DNA of 6,084 nucleotides from Sphingomonas bacterium (lineage in GTDB: Bacteria > Pseudomonadota > Alphaproteobacteria > Sphingomonadales > Sphingomonadaceae), in the NCBI RefSeq assembly GCF_903643065.1, contig NZ_CAHJWX010000135.1, positions 1-6,084 on the forward strand, in the 5' to 3' direction. The number at the start of each line of letters is the position of its first letter. Positions within the stretch are counted from its first letter, which is position 1. A model generated the notes under the pieces. It was given only the letters and a program-made list of their open reading frames with translations, had not been told where the DNA came from and searched no databases. Position numbers and translations under genes: made by a program. Of this stretch, positions 5,635 through 6,084 are shown piece after piece.

Positions 5635-6084
5635 ATGCGCAGGTCAAGGATAGTCACGGTAGCGGCGCGAGCCGGCGGCGTTCTCGCCGCCGCGCTGTTC
5701 TGCGTCTCCGCCCGTGGCGAGACGATCGCCGGCACGAACATCAACAATACTGCTACCCTCGTCGCCACGGTTGGTGATGGATCGGTTCGTGTTCCGTCCA
5801 ATACTGTCTCGCTCCTGGTCGACGAGCGACTGAATCTCACGCTCGCGAGCGCCGACGGCCCGATCGCGATCGATGCCGCCGCCACGGGAACGCCGTTCAC
5901 GCTGACCAACACCGGCAACGGCACCGAGGCGTTCGTGCTGACCGGCACCGCCGGTGGCGACACCCTGACCTTCGCGATCGATGTCGACGGCGACGGCCGG
6001 TTCGATCCCGCGCACGATACCGCGCTGGCCGACGGGCGGACGCCGGCGCTGGCGCCGGGCGGCCGGCTCGCGCTGCTGGCCATC
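5635..6084 (+). CDS. Secreted protein with signal peptide and Ca-binding-like loop (3' end outside window)
   Basis: The frame is open from an in-frame TGA at 5617-5619 to the right edge, giving 150 visible codons. The first 28 residues are a classical signal peptide: basic MRRSR, a hydrophobic stretch (VLAAALFCV), and a cleavage site probably after Ala26 or Gly28. The mature part is rich in Thr, Asn, Gly and Ala: SNTVSLLVDERLNLTL (55-70), then FTLTNTGNGTEAFVLT (88-103), which reads as beta-strands of an Ig-like/DUF11-like domain. Residues 116-124 match DxDxDGxxD, a calcium-binding loop pattern. I recall similar exported proteins of unknown function in sphingomonads, often near surface or repeat proteins. 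ATG at 5635 is preferred (GGA 7 nt upstream); ATG at 5632 would add one Met. Codons in the first third use more A/T at third positions than the other genes here. A long opposite-strand frame covers this region but looks like a shadow. Confidence 0.82.
   Translation, partial: MRRSRIVTVAARAGGVLAAALFCVSARGETIAGTNINNTATLVATVGDGSVRVPSNTVSLLVDERLNLTLASADGPIAIDAAATGTPFTLTNTGNGTEAFVLTGTAGGDTLTFAIDVDGDGRFDPAHDTALADGRTPALAPGGRLALLAI

Noticed and set aside
5307..6083. A 258-residue minus-strand open frame at the right edge
   Set aside because: It crosses the 3' end of the PAS/LuxR gene and the intergenic gap, is Ser/Arg/Val-rich with no motif, and opposes a plus-strand frame with a clear signal peptide.

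Overview
The window is high-GC DNA with strong G/C preference at third codon positions. Its gene content fits an alphaproteobacterium of the Sphingomonas type: a GlsB/YeaQ-like stress membrane protein, a membrane-anchored OmpA-domain protein, a multi-PAS/LuxR one-component regulator, and the start of a secreted protein of a style common in sphingomonads. This assignment rests on recalled protein resemblance, not on a database search. No tRNA, rRNA, CRISPR array, insertion sequence or phage gene was seen.

Layout. (1) 3-620 (+): the C-terminal part of a membrane protein whose beginning lies outside the window. (2) 613-2094 (-): an APC-superfamily amino acid/polyamine-type permease, convergent with gene 1; the two coding regions overlap by 8 bp at their stop codons. 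(3) 2095-2247: a short gap with two perfect hairpins, one beside the permease start and one just after the next gene. (4) 2248-2706 (-) and 2728-3339 (-): a small general-stress-type soluble protein and an OmpA-domain protein. They are 21 bp apart and are probably co-transcribed, OmpA first. (5) 3472-3735 (-): a GlsB-family membrane protein. (6) 3736-3946: a 211-bp divergent regulatory gap. (7) 3947-5434 (+): a protein with three PAS-like domains and a LuxR-type helix-turn-helix. (8) 5435-5634: an intergenic stretch with a weak hairpin and short direct repeats. (9) 5635-6084 (+): the start of a signal-peptide-bearing protein that runs off the right edge.

How the genes may work together. The three minus-strand genes glsB-like, ompA-like and YflT-like look like an envelope and general stress set: a small inner-membrane protein, a membrane-anchored peptidoglycan-binding protein and a soluble stress protein. 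The PAS/LuxR regulator is transcribed away from them, so it is a natural candidate to control them or itself from the shared gap; this is inference from position only. The permease and the two edge genes have no evident functional link to this set. The best leads are the regulator/stress arrangement, the secreted protein at the right edge, and the REP-like hairpin that decides the permease start. I do not see proof of a wholly new system.
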